A stretch of 64,000 nucleotides of DNA from Streptomyces cellulosae (GTDB lineage Bacteria > Actinomycetota > Actinomycetes > Streptomycetales > Streptomycetaceae): positions 62,001 to 126,000 of the forward strand of contig NZ_JOEV01000011.1 in NCBI RefSeq assembly GCF_000721105.1, in the 5' to 3' direction. Below the pieces are notes generated by a model. It was not told the origin of the DNA and did not search any database. It was given only the letters and a program-made list of their open reading frames with translations. Shown piece after piece: positions 1 through 8,831 of the stretch. A program made the position numbers and the translations under genes. The stretch's first letter is position 1, and each line of letters opens with the position of its first letter.

Positions 1-33
1 GGCGCCGCGTTCACAACGCGAAGTCAGCGGCGG

Positions 34-222
34 CGCGTTCCCAGCACGAGGTTCACGCGCCGCGTTCCCAGCACGAGGTTCACGCGCCGCGTTCCCAGCA
101 CGAGGTTCACGCGCCGCGTTCCCAGCACGAGGTTCACGCGGCGCGTTCCCAGCACGAGGTTCACGCGCCGCGTTCCCAGCACGAGGTTCACGCGCCGCGT
201 TCCCAGCACGAAGTTCGCGGCG
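34..222. repeat. 27-bp tandem repeat array (about 7 copies)
   Basis: A unit of 27 bp containing GTTCCCAGCACGAGGTTCAC is repeated about seven times with almost no divergence, followed by two or three decayed partial copies up to about position 265. The unit is a multiple of three, so both strands stay open through it (minus strand reads LGTRRVNLV repeats), but no start, ribosome site or codon pattern supports translation. It lies directly downstream of the rsmI stop codon. The left edge may continue outside the window. Function unknown; a minisatellite formed by slippage is the simplest reading. Confidence 0.85.
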
Positions 223-270
223 CCCCGTTCCCAGCGCGGGGTTCACACCACGACGTTCACACCACGTCGT

Positions 271-1128
271 TCACAGCGCCGCGTTCTTCGCCGCCACCAC
301 CGCGTCGAACACCTCGCGCTTGGGCAGTCCGGCCTCCGCGGCCACCGCGGCGATCGCCTCCTTGCGCCGCTCCCCCGCCTCCTCGCGCACCCGCACCCGC
401 CGCACGAGTTCCGCGGCGTCGAGCTCCTCGGGCCCCTTGTCCGGCGCGCCCTCGACGACCACGGTGATCTCGCCGCGCACACCCTGGGCCGCCCACGCCG
501 CCAGCTCGCCGAGCCCGCCGCGCTTGACCTCCTCGTACGTCTTGGTCAGCTCGCGGCAGACGGCGGCCCGCCGGTCGGCGCCGAACACCTCCGCCATCGC
601 GGCGAGGGTGTCGTCGAGCCGGTGCGGGGCCTCGAAGTAGACGAGCGTGCGCCGTTCGCCCGCGACCTCCCGCAGCCGGGACAGCCGTTCGCCCGCCTTG
701 CGCGGCAGGAACCCCTCGAAGCAGAACCGGTCGACGGGCAGCCCGGAGAGCGCGAGCGCGGTGAGCACGGCGGACGGTCCCGGTACGGCGGTGACGCGGA
801 TGTCCTTCTCCACGGCCGCCGCGACCAGCCGGTACCCGGGGTCCGACACGGACGGCATCCCCGCGTCGGTCACCAGCAGCACCCGCGCGCCGCCCACCAG
901 CTCCTCGACCAGCTCGGGCGTCCGGGCGGCTTCGTTGCCCTCGAAGTAGGAGACGACCCTCCCCTTGGGCGTCACACCGAGCGCCTGCGTCAGCCGGCGC
1001 AGCCGCCGGGTGTCCTCGGCGGCGACGACGTCGGCACCGGCCAGCTCCTCGGCGAGCCGGGGCGGGGCGTCGGACACGTCACCGATGGGAGTGCCGGCGA
1101 GGACCAGGGTTCCGGGCGCAACTGTCAC
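271..1128 (-). CDS. rsmI: 16S rRNA 2'-O-ribose C1402 methyltransferase RsmI
   Basis: A 285-residue SAM-dependent methyltransferase of the tetrapyrrole-methylase fold. The start region (MTVAPGTLVLAGTPIGDVSD) carries the family's GTPIGN-like signature, here with D in the last place. AEDTRR near residue 38, the DAGMPSVSDPG loop near 88 and the VPGPSA loop near 115 are all present, as is the C-terminal region with LPKREVFDAV. Family knowledge: RsmI 2'-O-methylates C1402 in the ribosomal decoding centre. It is transcribed divergently from the protein mannosyltransferase gene, with 63 bp between the two starts. Length is normal for the family and nothing is broken. Confidence 0.95.
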   Translation of the reverse strand: MTVAPGTLVLAGTPIGDVSDAPPRLAEELAGADVVAAEDTRRLRRLTQALGVTPKGRVVSYFEGNEAARTPELVEELVGGARVLLVTDAGMPSVSDPGYRLVAAAVEKDIRVTAVPGPSAVLTALALSGLPVDRFCFEGFLPRKAGERLSRLREVAGERRTLVYFEAPHRLDDTLAAMAEVFGADRRAAVCRELTKTYEEVKRGGLGELAAWAAQGVRGEITVVVEGAPDKGPEELDAAELVRRVRVREEAGERRKEAIAAVAAEAGLPKREVFDAVVAAKNAAL

Positions 1129-1191
1129 GTTTCCATCCTCGCAGGGGCCGAGAGGCAGGACTCACACAGCCCGGTTCCCTACGATGGCGCG

Positions 1192-2937
1192 GTGACCAGT
1201 ACCGCGTCCTCCACGGACACCCGGCAGGACCAGGCCCCCCAGGACCAGCGGCCGTCGTGGCAGCAGCGGCTGCGCCGTTTCGGCTACCAGGCCGGGCCCA
1301 GAAGCGACGTACGCGACCGCCTGGTGCCGCCGTATGTGAAGCCCAGCCCGCGGTTGTGGCAGGTCATCGGGGTGTCCGGGCCGTTCGCCGACCGGCTGAC
1401 CCGCTGGTCCGGCTGGGGCGGCCCGCTGCTGGTGACGCTGTTCGCGGGCATCCTGCGCTTCTACCACCTGGGCAGCCCGAAGGCGGTGATATTCGACGAG
1501 ACGTACTACGCCAAGGACGCGTGGGCGCTCGTCCACCGCGGCTTCGAGGTCAACTGGGACAAGAACGTCAACGACGTGATCCTGGCGAACAACGGGAACG
1601 TGCCGGTCCCGACGGGCGCGGCGTACGTCGTGCACCCGCCGGTCGGCAAGTACGTCATCGGGCTCGGCGAGCTGATGTTCGGGTTCAACCCGTTCGGCTG
1701 GCGGTTCATGACCGCGCTGCTCGGCACCCTGTCGATCCTGATCCTGTGCCGGATCGGCCGCCGGATCTTCCGCTCCACCTTCCTCGGCTGCCTGGCCGGC
1801 GCGCTGATGGCGGTGGACGGCCTGGCGTTCGTGATGGCCCGCACCTCGCTGCTCGACGGCGTGCTGATGTTCTTCGTGCTGGCCGCGTTCGGCTGTCTGG
1901 TCATCGACCGCGACAACACCCGCGCGAAACTGGCCGCCGCGCTCCCCCTGGGCGCGGACGGCCGGGCCCGCCCCGACGCGTACGTCGCGGAGACCACCCG
2001 CTTCGGATGGCGCCCCTGGCGCTGGCTGGCGGGCCTGATGCTGGGCCTGGCGATCGGCACCAAGTGGAACGGCCTCTACGTGCTGGCCGCGTTCTGTGTG
2101 CTGACGGTGCTGTGGGACGTCGGCACCCGCAGGGTCGCGGGCGCGGACCGCCCGTACGCGGCGGTGCTCCGGCGCGACCTCAACCTCGCGTGCCTCGCCA
2201 CCGTCCCGGTCGCGCTCGCCACGTACGTCCTGTCCTGGCTGGGCTGGATCCTCTCCCCCGCCAACGGCAAGGGCGGCTACTACCGCAACTGGGCCACCAC
2301 CCCCGACGGCAAGGACAGCAGCTGGTCCTGGCTCTTCCCGGACTGGTGGCGCAGCCTGTGGCACTACGAGCACGAGGTCTACGAGTTCAACATCCACCTC
2401 TCCTCGCCGCACACGTACCAGTCCAATCCGTGGAGCTGGCTCGTCACGGGCCGCCCGGTCTCGTACTTCTACGAGTCCCCCGCACCCGGCAAGGACGGCT
2501 GCCCGGCCGACGCGGGCGAGAAATGCGCCCGAGAGGTCCTCGCCATCGGCACGCCCCTGCTGTGGTGGGTGGCCTGCTTCGCGATCCTGTACGTGCTGTG
2601 GCGCTGGTTCTTCCGCCGCGACTGGAGGGCGGGCGCGATCGCCTGCGGTATCGCGGCCGGCTACCTCCCCTGGTTCCTCTACCAGGACCGCACGATCTTC
2701 TTCTTCTACACGATCGTCTTCGTCCCGTTCCTGTGCCTGGCCGTCACCATGCTCCTCGGCGCGATCATCGGCCCCCCGGGCTCCACCGACACCCGCCGCG
2801 TCGCGGGCGCCACCGGCGCGGGCATCCTGGTCCTGCTGATCGCCTGGAACTTCATCTACTTCTGGCCCCTGTACACCGGCACCGCGATCCCCATCGACCA
2901 GTGGCGGTCGCGGATGTGGCTGGATACCTGGGTCTAG
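1192..2937 (+). CDS. pmt: dolichyl-phosphate-mannose--protein mannosyltransferase (Pmt)
   Basis: A 581-residue polytopic membrane enzyme of glycosyltransferase family 39. After a charged cytoplasmic N-terminus, a membrane segment near residue 75 leads to FDETYYAKDAW, the acidic first-loop motif of protein O-mannosyltransferases. It is followed by PPVGKYVIG, several hydrophobic helices and the WNFIYFWPLYTG end typical of actinobacterial PMTs. Family role: transfer of mannose from polyprenyl-phosphate-mannose to Ser/Thr of exported proteins. GTG at 1192 was chosen because the nearby ATG at 1184 is out of frame and the family begins about here. It runs divergently from rsmI. Confidence 0.93.
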   Translation: MTSTASSTDTRQDQAPQDQRPSWQQRLRRFGYQAGPRSDVRDRLVPPYVKPSPRLWQVIGVSGPFADRLTRWSGWGGPLLVTLFAGILRFYHLGSPKAVIFDETYYAKDAWALVHRGFEVNWDKNVNDVILANNGNVPVPTGAAYVVHPPVGKYVIGLGELMFGFNPFGWRFMTALLGTLSILILCRIGRRIFRSTFLGCLAGALMAVDGLAFVMARTSLLDGVLMFFVLAAFGCLVIDRDNTRAKLAAALPLGADGRARPDAYVAETTRFGWRPWRWLAGLMLGLAIGTKWNGLYVLAAFCVLTVLWDVGTRRVAGADRPYAAVLRRDLNLACLATVPVALATYVLSWLGWILSPANGKGGYYRNWATTPDGKDSSWSWLFPDWWRSLWHYEHEVYEFNIHLSSPHTYQSNPWSWLVTGRPVSYFYESPAPGKDGCPADAGEKCAREVLAIGTPLLWWVACFAILYVLWRWFFRRDWRAGAIACGIAAGYLPWFLYQDRTIFFFYTIVFVPFLCLAVTMLLGAIIGPPGSTDTRRVAGATGAGILVLLIAWNFIYFWPLYTGTAIPIDQWRSRMWLDTWV

Positions 2938-3027
2938 CCGTCGCGACTCCCCGGGTCCAGCCCCACCCGTCACAGGCGCCCCGTACAGTGCGAAGCACCG
3001 AGTGGGGTAACGGGAGGGGACAGTTCC

Positions 3028-4656
3028 ATGGCCAGGGGGGTCAAGGCCGCCGTCGTCGGTGGTGTGTTCGTCGTGATGGTGGGCGGGGCGGGGTACGGGG
3101 CGTACAACTTCGTGTCCGCGTTGAACGGGGACGGTGGCGGCGGCGCGGGAACCGCGGCCGTCAGGAGCGGGCCGCCCGGCGCTGACGAGGTGAAGGAGAC
3201 GTCCGCCAAGTTCTTCGCGGCCTGGGAGAAGGGGCAGGCGACGAAGGCGGCGGCGTACACGAACAACGCCGCGGCGGCCGGGCCGCTGCTGACGGCGTAC
3301 AGCCAGAGCGCCCGGATCAGCGACGTGAAGATCACCCCGGGTGCGGCGTCCGGCGCGACCGTGCCCTACACGGTCAAGGCGCAGGTGACCTACGACGGAA
3401 CGTCCAAGCCGCTGACGTACAAGACCAAGCTGACCGTCGTGCGCGGGGTCTCCACCGGGCGCGCCCTGGTCGACTGGCAGCCCTCCGTGATCCACCCCGA
3501 GCTGCGGCGGGACGACACCCTCGTCACCGGGGAGGCGGCGAACCCGCCGATCGAGGCCGTGGACCGCGACGGCACCGTGCTGACGAAGGAGAAGTACCCC
3601 TCCCTCGGCACGATCCTGGACACCCTGCGCGCCAAGTACGGCGACAAGGCCGGCGGAACCCCCGGTGTCGAACTGGTGATCAGGCACGCCGACGAGGGCG
3701 ACGCCGACACCTCGCTCCTCACCCTCACCAAGGGCAAGCCCGGAAAGCTGCGGACCACGCTCAGCGCGACTGCGCAGGCCGCGGCCGAGAAGGCGGTCAA
3801 GCTGTACGCCAACTCGTCGGTGGTCGCCGTCAAGCCCAGCACCGGTGCGGTGCTGGCGGTGGCCAACAACCGCAAGGACGCCTTCAACGCCGCCTTCGAG
3901 GGCACCGTCGCGCCCGGCTCCACGATGAAGATCATCACCGCCGCGATGCTCATCGACAACGGCGTCACCTCGATGAACGGCCCGGCACCCTGCCCGGACA
4001 CGGCGGTCTACAGAAGCCAGACCTTCAAGAACCTCACGAACATGAAGGCCAATGAGAGTGCCACGCTCGCCAACAGCTTCCTGCGGTCCTGCAACACGGC
4101 CTTCATCAAGCTGATCGACGAGGAGCCGCTCACCGACGAGTCGCTGACCACGGAGGCCGAGACGCGGTTCGGACTCAACCAGGACTGGAAGACCGGCATC
4201 GTCTCCTTCGACGGCAAGGTCCCCGCGGAGAGCGGTCCGGACCGGGCCGCCAACGCGATCGGTCAGGGCCAGGTCCAGATGAACCCGCTGAACATGGCCT
4301 CCGTGACGGCCACCGCCATCACCGGCGCCTTCCGCCAGCCCTACCTGGTCCCGGCCGGGCTCGACGACCGCCGGATGGCGACCGCCAAGGGCCTGCCGTC
4401 CGGCACCGCCGCGCAGCTCAAGCAGATGATGCGACTGACCGCGACGCAGGGCACCGCCGCGAACGCGATGGCCGGGCTCGGCGGGGACATAGGCGCGAAG
4501 ACCGGTTCCGCCGAGGTCGACGGACAGGCCGTGTCCAACAGCTGGTTCACCGGGTTCCGCAACGACGTGTCCGCGGCGGCCATGACGGAGGAGGGCGGCC
4601 ACGGCGGCGACGCGGCCGGTCCGATTGTCGCAGCTGTGCTACGAGCTGCCGGCTGA
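3028..4656 (+). CDS. penicillin-binding protein (transpeptidase), first of a tandem pair
   Basis: A 542-residue membrane-anchored class B type penicillin-binding protein. One N-terminal membrane segment (residues 5-25) is followed by an NTF2-like/MecA-N type domain and a C-terminal transpeptidase domain. All three active-site motifs are visible: STMK with Ser298, SCN at Ser354 and KTG at Lys491. Family role: D,D-transpeptidation of peptidoglycan at the outer membrane face. The ATG follows a strong GGGAGGGG ribosome site. A paralogue follows 93 bp downstream with the same architecture, so the pair arose by gene duplication. Confidence 0.92.
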   Translation: MARGVKAAVVGGVFVVMVGGAGYGAYNFVSALNGDGGGGAGTAAVRSGPPGADEVKETSAKFFAAWEKGQATKAAAYTNNAAAAGPLLTAYSQSARISDVKITPGAASGATVPYTVKAQVTYDGTSKPLTYKTKLTVVRGVSTGRALVDWQPSVIHPELRRDDTLVTGEAANPPIEAVDRDGTVLTKEKYPSLGTILDTLRAKYGDKAGGTPGVELVIRHADEGDADTSLLTLTKGKPGKLRTTLSATAQAAAEKAVKLYANSSVVAVKPSTGAVLAVANNRKDAFNAAFEGTVAPGSTMKIITAAMLIDNGVTSMNGPAPCPDTAVYRSQTFKNLTNMKANESATLANSFLRSCNTAFIKLIDEEPLTDESLTTEAETRFGLNQDWKTGIVSFDGKVPAESGPDRAANAIGQGQVQMNPLNMASVTATAITGAFRQPYLVPAGLDDRRMATAKGLPSGTAAQLKQMMRLTATQGTAANAMAGLGGDIGAKTGSAEVDGQAVSNSWFTGFRNDVSAAAMTEEGGHGGDAAGPIVAAVLRAAG

Positions 4657-4749
4657 AGTCACCCGCGAAGGACGGGACTCTAGGCTGGTGCCGTCGTTGT
4701 GGTGAACGAGGGCAACGGTGACCCTGGGATTCGCGGAGGAACGAAGGCT

Positions 4750-6432
4750 GTGGGCAACAGAAGGCGCGTCGCCGAGCGACGGAAGACCACGCCCGCCGTG
4801 GTCGGCGGGATGATCGCCGTGGTCGTCGGCGGCGTCGGCTTCGGCGCGTACGCGCTGTACGGCGGCGGGGCCGCGGCCGACGACCGGACGCAGACGACGT
4901 CCTCGAGCGCCGACCAGAAGGCCAAGGACATCCCGAGCGGCCCGCTGTCGGCGACCGAGGTCACCACCACGGCCCGGAGGTTCCTCACCGCCTGGCAGCT
5001 GGGCAGGGTCCCGCAGGCGGCCGCCGCCACGAACGACAGCGCGGCGGCCACCACCCTGCTCACCGGCTACACCAAGGACGCCCACCTCAAGGGCGTCACC
5101 CTCACCCCGGGCACCCGCACCGGCGACAAGGTCCCCTTCTCCGTGAAGGCCACGGTGTCGTACAAGGGCACCGAGAAGCCGCTGACGTACGCCAGCGCGC
5201 TGACCGTCGTCCGCGACACCACCGACGGGAAGCCGCGGGTGGACTGGCACTCCTCGGTCGTCCACCCCGACCTCCAGGACGGCGACACGCTGGTCACCGG
5301 CGAGTCCGGGACCCCGCCGGTCAAGGCGTTCGACCGGGACGGCGGCGAGATCACCACCGCCAGGTACCCGTCGCTGGGCCCGGTCCTGGACGGGCTGCGC
5401 GAGAAGTACGGCAAGACGGCCGGCGGCAAGGCGGGCGTCGAACTCAGGATCGTGCGCGGCAAGTCCGCGAAGTCGTCGAAGGCGTCCGACAAGACGCTGC
5501 TGGAGCTCAGCAAGGGCACACCGGGCACGGTGAAGACGACCCTGAACCCGACGCTCCAGGCGGCGGCGGAGCGGCAGGTCGCCAAGAAGGCCAGGTCGTC
5601 GGTGGTCGTGCTGCGTCCCTCGACCGGCGAGATCCTGGCCGTGGCGAACGCCTCCCAGGGCTTCAACACCGCCTTCCAGGGCTCTCTCGCCCCCGGCTCC
5701 ACGATGAAGGTCATCACCTCCTCGCTGCTGATCGAGAAGAAGCTGGCCTCGCCCGACAAGGCGCACCCCTGCCCGAAGTACTTCACGTACGGCGGCTGGA
5801 AGTTCCAGAACGACGACAAGTTCGAGATCAAGGGCGGCACCTTCAAGGCGAGCTTCGCCCGCTCCTGCAACACCGCCTTCATCAGCCAGGCGCCCAAGCT
5901 CGACAACGACGACCTGACCCGGCAGGCCCAGCAGGTGTTCGGTCTGTCCATGAACAACTGGGCCATCGGTGTGCCGTCCTTCGACGGCTCGGTGCCGGTG
6001 CAGAGCGCGGCCCAGAAGGCGGCCTCGCTGATCGGACAGGGCGGGGTGCGGATGAACCCGCTGAACATGGCGTCGGTGTCGGCGACCATCGAGTCGGGCA
6101 CCTTCAAGCAGCCCTACCTGGTGTCCCCGAAGGTCGACGACCGCGAGCTCGCCACCGCCTCCCGCACGATGTCCTCGGACACACTGTCGAAGCTGCGGGA
6201 GCTGATGTCGTACACGGCGGCCTACGGCACGGCGGCGGAGGCGATGTCCGGGGTCACCGGCAACGTGGGGGCGAAGACCGGGTCGGCCGAGGTCGACGGC
6301 CAGAAGAAGCCGAACGGGTGGTTCACCGCCTACCGCGGTGATCTCGCGGCCGCGGGCGTGGTCCAGCAGGGCGGCCACGGCGGTGATACGGCGGGCCCGA
6401 TCGTGGCGTCACTGCTGAAGATGGGTGGCTGA
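4750..6432 (+). CDS. penicillin-binding protein (transpeptidase), second of a tandem pair
   Basis: A 560-residue paralogue of the preceding gene with an N-terminal membrane segment (about residues 15-37), an NTF2-like/MecA-N type domain and a transpeptidase domain. Active-site motifs are STMK (Ser317), SCN (Ser372) and KTG (Lys509). The GTG start at 4750 was chosen because GGAGGA lies nine bases upstream; an earlier in-frame GTG at 4699 has no ribosome site. A Ser/Thr/Gln stretch follows the membrane anchor. Its last 24 bp overlap the end of the convergent ssgE gene. Substrate and growth stage cannot be told from sequence. Confidence 0.92.
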   Translation: MGNRRRVAERRKTTPAVVGGMIAVVVGGVGFGAYALYGGGAAADDRTQTTSSSADQKAKDIPSGPLSATEVTTTARRFLTAWQLGRVPQAAAATNDSAAATTLLTGYTKDAHLKGVTLTPGTRTGDKVPFSVKATVSYKGTEKPLTYASALTVVRDTTDGKPRVDWHSSVVHPDLQDGDTLVTGESGTPPVKAFDRDGGEITTARYPSLGPVLDGLREKYGKTAGGKAGVELRIVRGKSAKSSKASDKTLLELSKGTPGTVKTTLNPTLQAAAERQVAKKARSSVVVLRPSTGEILAVANASQGFNTAFQGSLAPGSTMKVITSSLLIEKKLASPDKAHPCPKYFTYGGWKFQNDDKFEIKGGTFKASFARSCNTAFISQAPKLDNDDLTRQAQQVFGLSMNNWAIGVPSFDGSVPVQSAAQKAASLIGQGGVRMNPLNMASVSATIESGTFKQPYLVSPKVDDRELATASRTMSSDTLSKLRELMSYTAAYGTAAEAMSGVTGNVGAKTGSAEVDGQKKPNGWFTAYRGDLAAAGVVQQGGHGGDTAGPIVASLLKMGG

Positions 6433-6786
6433 CTCCCGGGACGGGGCGTGGGGGGCCAGGTAGGTCCGGCGCAGGAACCTGAGCAGCGTCTTCATCTCGA
6501 ACTGCACCACGGAGACGCCCTCGTCGGAGTGGAACTCGACCACGGCCTGGACGCGCCCGCACGGCCACACGCGGACCTCGCCGCTGCCGGCCGGGGCGCG
6601 CAGGCCCTGTTCGAGAAGCGAGCGCGGGAAGGTCCATTCGGGGGAACCGGGCAGCCGCACCCGTACCGAACGGGGGTCGGTCTCGGGGTCGTAGCGCAGG
6701 ATGACCGGCACGGCCTCGTCTCCCTCTTGCGGGATATCGGCGTCCGTCACGATGTGAGCTCGCGCGTACTGTTCGACCAGAGACAT
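6409..6786 (-). CDS. ssgE: SsgA-like protein (sporulation/cell division regulator), probably SsgE
   Basis: A 125-residue cytoplasmic protein of the SsgA-like (SALP) family, found only in sporulating actinomycetes. Recognisable segments are PVILRYDPETDPRSVRVRLP, WTFPRSLLEQGL, VRVWPCGR and the FEMKTLLRFLRRTY C-terminus. Family role: control of septum placement, spore-wall autolysis and spore separation during sporulation. The symbol is assigned because its place beside two penicillin-binding protein genes matches ssgE in S. coelicolor as I recall it; that is context-based. The ATG at 6786 is preferred to an upstream in-frame one because the SALP fold starts there. Its 3' end overlaps the convergent penicillin-binding protein gene by 24 bp. 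Confidence 0.85.
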   Translation of the reverse strand: MSLVEQYARAHIVTDADIPQEGDEAVPVILRYDPETDPRSVRVRLPGSPEWTFPRSLLEQGLRAPAGSGEVRVWPCGRVQAVVEFHSDEGVSVVQFEMKTLLRFLRRTYLAPHAPSRESATHLQQ

Positions 6787-6951
6787 CGTGACGGCCCTCT
6801 CACGCTGTGTGACCTGTGCGGAAGCTGTGCGTCCTGTCAATCCCCAGGCTCGCACATTTCCTGGATCCCGCCTGCGGGAGCGAAGATGCTCTTCCTCACC
6901 CTCGCATCGTGTTTCCCCGCCCTGTTCCGTCCTGTTCCGCGTGCTGCGTTC

Positions 6952-6968
6952 TTGCGAACCATTCGCAA
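6952..6968. promoter_or_regulatory. Nur-like operator (perfect palindrome) upstream of the ECF nickel/cobalt operon
   Basis: TTGCGAACCATTCGCAA is a perfect 7-3-7 inverted repeat, 17 bp long, 21 bp ahead of the GTG start of the transporter operon. Its size and TTGC...GCAA ends match the Nur box described for the nickel-responsive Fur-family repressor of Streptomyces. It is an AT-richer spot in an otherwise GC-rich spacer. Assignment to Nur is inference from this match plus the metal-transporter context. Confidence 0.6.
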
Positions 6969-6988
6969 CAAGCCACTATCATCGAACG

Positions 6989-8068
6989 GTGCATGTGCCT
7001 GACGGATTCATCGACGCGCCCGTATCCGCCGTGACCGGAGTCGCCGCCGCCGGCGCGGTCGCCGTGAGCCTGCGCGGCGCGCGCCGCGAGCTTGGGGGCA
7101 CCTCCCGCTCGAGCGCAGCCGAGAGCGGGGGAGAACTAACCGCGCCGCTGGCCGGCCTGGTCGCCGCCTTCATCTTCGCCGTACAGATGCTGAACTTCCC
7201 CGTCGCCGCCGGGACCAGCGGGCATCTCCTCGGCGGCGCGCTCGCGGCCATCCTCGTCGGCCCCCACACCGGGATCCTCTGCGTCTCCGTGGTCCTGCTG
7301 ATGCAGGGCATCCTCTTCGCGGACGGCGGTCTGACCGCGCTCGGCGTGAACATCACGGACATGGCGATCGTCACGACGGTCGTCGCGTACGCCGTCTTCC
7401 GTGGCCTGGTGAAGGTCCTGCCCCGCACCCGCCGGTCCGTCACGGCCGCCTCCTTCGTCGCCGCCCTGCTCTCGGTCCCGGCCGCGGCCCTCGCCTTCAC
7501 GCTCCTGTACGCGATCGGCGGCACCACGGACATCGCCCTCGGCAAGGTCGCCACCGCCATGGTCGGCGTGCACGTCCTGATCGGCGTCGGCGAGGCCGCG
7601 ATCACCGCGCTGACCGTCGGCGCCGTCATCGCCGTACGCCCGGACCTGGTGTACGGCGCCCGTGGCCTCCAGCAGAAGCTGAAGCTGCGGGTGAACGGCG
7701 AGCTGGTCGACGTACCCGAAGCCGAGCCCGCACCCGTCGCCGCCCGCTCACACCGCAAGCTGTGGATCACCGGCCTGGTGACCTCCCTCGTCCTGGCCGG
7801 CGTCGTCAGCTTCTACGCCTCCTCGAACCCCGACGGCCTGGAGAAGGTCGCCGCGGACAAGGGCATCGACAAGAAGGCCGAGGAGCACGCGAACGCGGAC
7901 TCCCCGCTCGCCGACTACGGCGTCAAGGACATCGAGGACGCCCGGCTGTCCGGCGGTCTCGCGGGCGTGATCGGCGTGGGCGTGACGGTCGTCGCGGGCA
8001 GCACGGTCTTCTGGGCCGTGCGCAGGCGCCGCACGAACGACACCTCTCCCGCGGGTACGGGCGTCTGA
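6989..8068 (+). CDS. nikM: nickel/cobalt ECF transporter S component, CbiM/NikM fused to a PDGLE (N-type) domain
   Basis: A 359-residue membrane protein. The start VHVPDGFID is the conserved CbiM/NikM N-terminus whose second-position His helps bind the metal, so GTG at 6989 was chosen although the frame is open much further upstream. The CbiM core runs to about residue 230. A C-terminal part follows with one membrane span, SNPDGLEKVA (the PDGLE signature of the small N component) and a final span, so M and N are fused. It is first of three coupled genes, with the Q gene beginning one base after its stop. The palindrome at 6952 suggests nickel-dependent repression; cobalt remains possible. Confidence 0.88.
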   Translation: MHVPDGFIDAPVSAVTGVAAAGAVAVSLRGARRELGGTSRSSAAESGGELTAPLAGLVAAFIFAVQMLNFPVAAGTSGHLLGGALAAILVGPHTGILCVSVVLLMQGILFADGGLTALGVNITDMAIVTTVVAYAVFRGLVKVLPRTRRSVTAASFVAALLSVPAAALAFTLLYAIGGTTDIALGKVATAMVGVHVLIGVGEAAITALTVGAVIAVRPDLVYGARGLQQKLKLRVNGELVDVPEAEPAPVAARSHRKLWITGLVTSLVLAGVVSFYASSNPDGLEKVAADKGIDKKAEEHANADSPLADYGVKDIEDARLSGGLAGVIGVGVTVVAGSTVFWAVRRRRTNDTSPAGTGV

Positions 8069-8069
8069 G

Positions 8070-8831
8070 ATGGGCGCGGGACACGCGCACAGGCTCTACC
8101 GGCACGGCCACTCGCCCGTGCACACCCTTCCCCCGCACACCAAGCTGGCGGCGGCCTTCGCCTTCGTGGTGGTCGTGGTGTCGACCCCGCGGGAGGCGAT
8201 GTGGGCGTTCGGCCTGTACGCCGTACTGCTGGCCGGTGTCGCGTACGCGGCCCGCGTCCCCGCCGGTTTCCTGCTCAAGCGGCTGCTGATCGAGGTCCCG
8301 TTCGTGGCGTTCGCGGTACTGATGCCGTTCGTGGCCGAGGGCGAGCGGGTGGACGTACTGGGGATGTCCCTCAGCGTCAGCGGGCTGTGGGGCGCCTGGA
8401 ACGTGCTCGCCAAGGGCACCCTCGGCGTCGCCGCCTCCGTCCTGCTCGCCTCCACCACCGAACTGCGTGAACTCCTGCTGGGCCTCCAGCGGCTGAAGCT
8501 GCCGCCGCTGCTCGTGCAGATCGCGTCCTTCATGATCCGGTACGGCGATGTCATCGCGGACGAGATGCGGCGGATGCGGATCGCCCGGGAGTCCCGGGGC
8601 TTCGAGGCCCGGGGTCTGAAGCACTGGGGCGTGCTGGCGAAGTCGGCGGGCGCGCTGTTCATCCGCTCCTACGAGCGCGGGGAGCGGGTCCACCTGGCGA
8701 TGGTCAGCCGGGGGTACGCCGGGTCAATGCCGGTGATCGACGAGGTGACCGCGGACCGGGCACAGTGGTCGTACGCCCTCGCCCTGCCGTTCGCCGCCCT
8801 TGTCGTCTGCGTGTTGGGATGGGCTCTGTGA
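8070..8831 (+). CDS. nikQ: ECF transporter transmembrane (T) component, CbiQ/NikQ
   Basis: A 253-residue EcfT-family membrane protein. Hydrophobic segments at about residues 25-70, 75-90 and 100-125 surround the loops. The two coupling-helix motifs that dock with the ATPase are visible: ARESRGFEARG near residue 175 and SRGYAG near residue 215. Family role: the energy-coupling scaffold linking the substrate-binding M subunit to the ATPase. The start lies one base after the stop of the M gene and its stop overlaps a possible start of the ATPase gene, indicating one translationally coupled operon. Confidence 0.9.
   Translation: MGAGHAHRLYRHGHSPVHTLPPHTKLAAAFAFVVVVVSTPREAMWAFGLYAVLLAGVAYAARVPAGFLLKRLLIEVPFVAFAVLMPFVAEGERVDVLGMSLSVSGLWGAWNVLAKGTLGVAASVLLASTTELRELLLGLQRLKLPPLLVQIASFMIRYGDVIADEMRRMRIARESRGFEARGLKHWGVLAKSAGALFIRSYERGERVHLAMVSRGYAGSMPVIDEVTADRAQWSYALALPFAALVVCVLGWAL

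Noticed and set aside
24..209. A 61-codon minus-strand frame made of LGTRRVNLV repeats
   Set aside because: It exists only because the 27-bp repeat is a multiple of three. No ribosome site and no non-repeat protein sequence.
34..265. CRISPR array
   Set aside because: The repeats are head-to-tail with no unique spacers, and no cas genes are nearby. The same holds for the arrays at 11746, 50389 and 54651.
1162..4602. A 1146-codon open frame on the minus strand antisense to the mannosyltransferase and first penicillin-binding protein
   Set aside because: It is the antisense shadow of GC-rich codons. It has repetitive Arg/Gly/His composition, no domain, and the plus-strand genes have full catalytic motifs.
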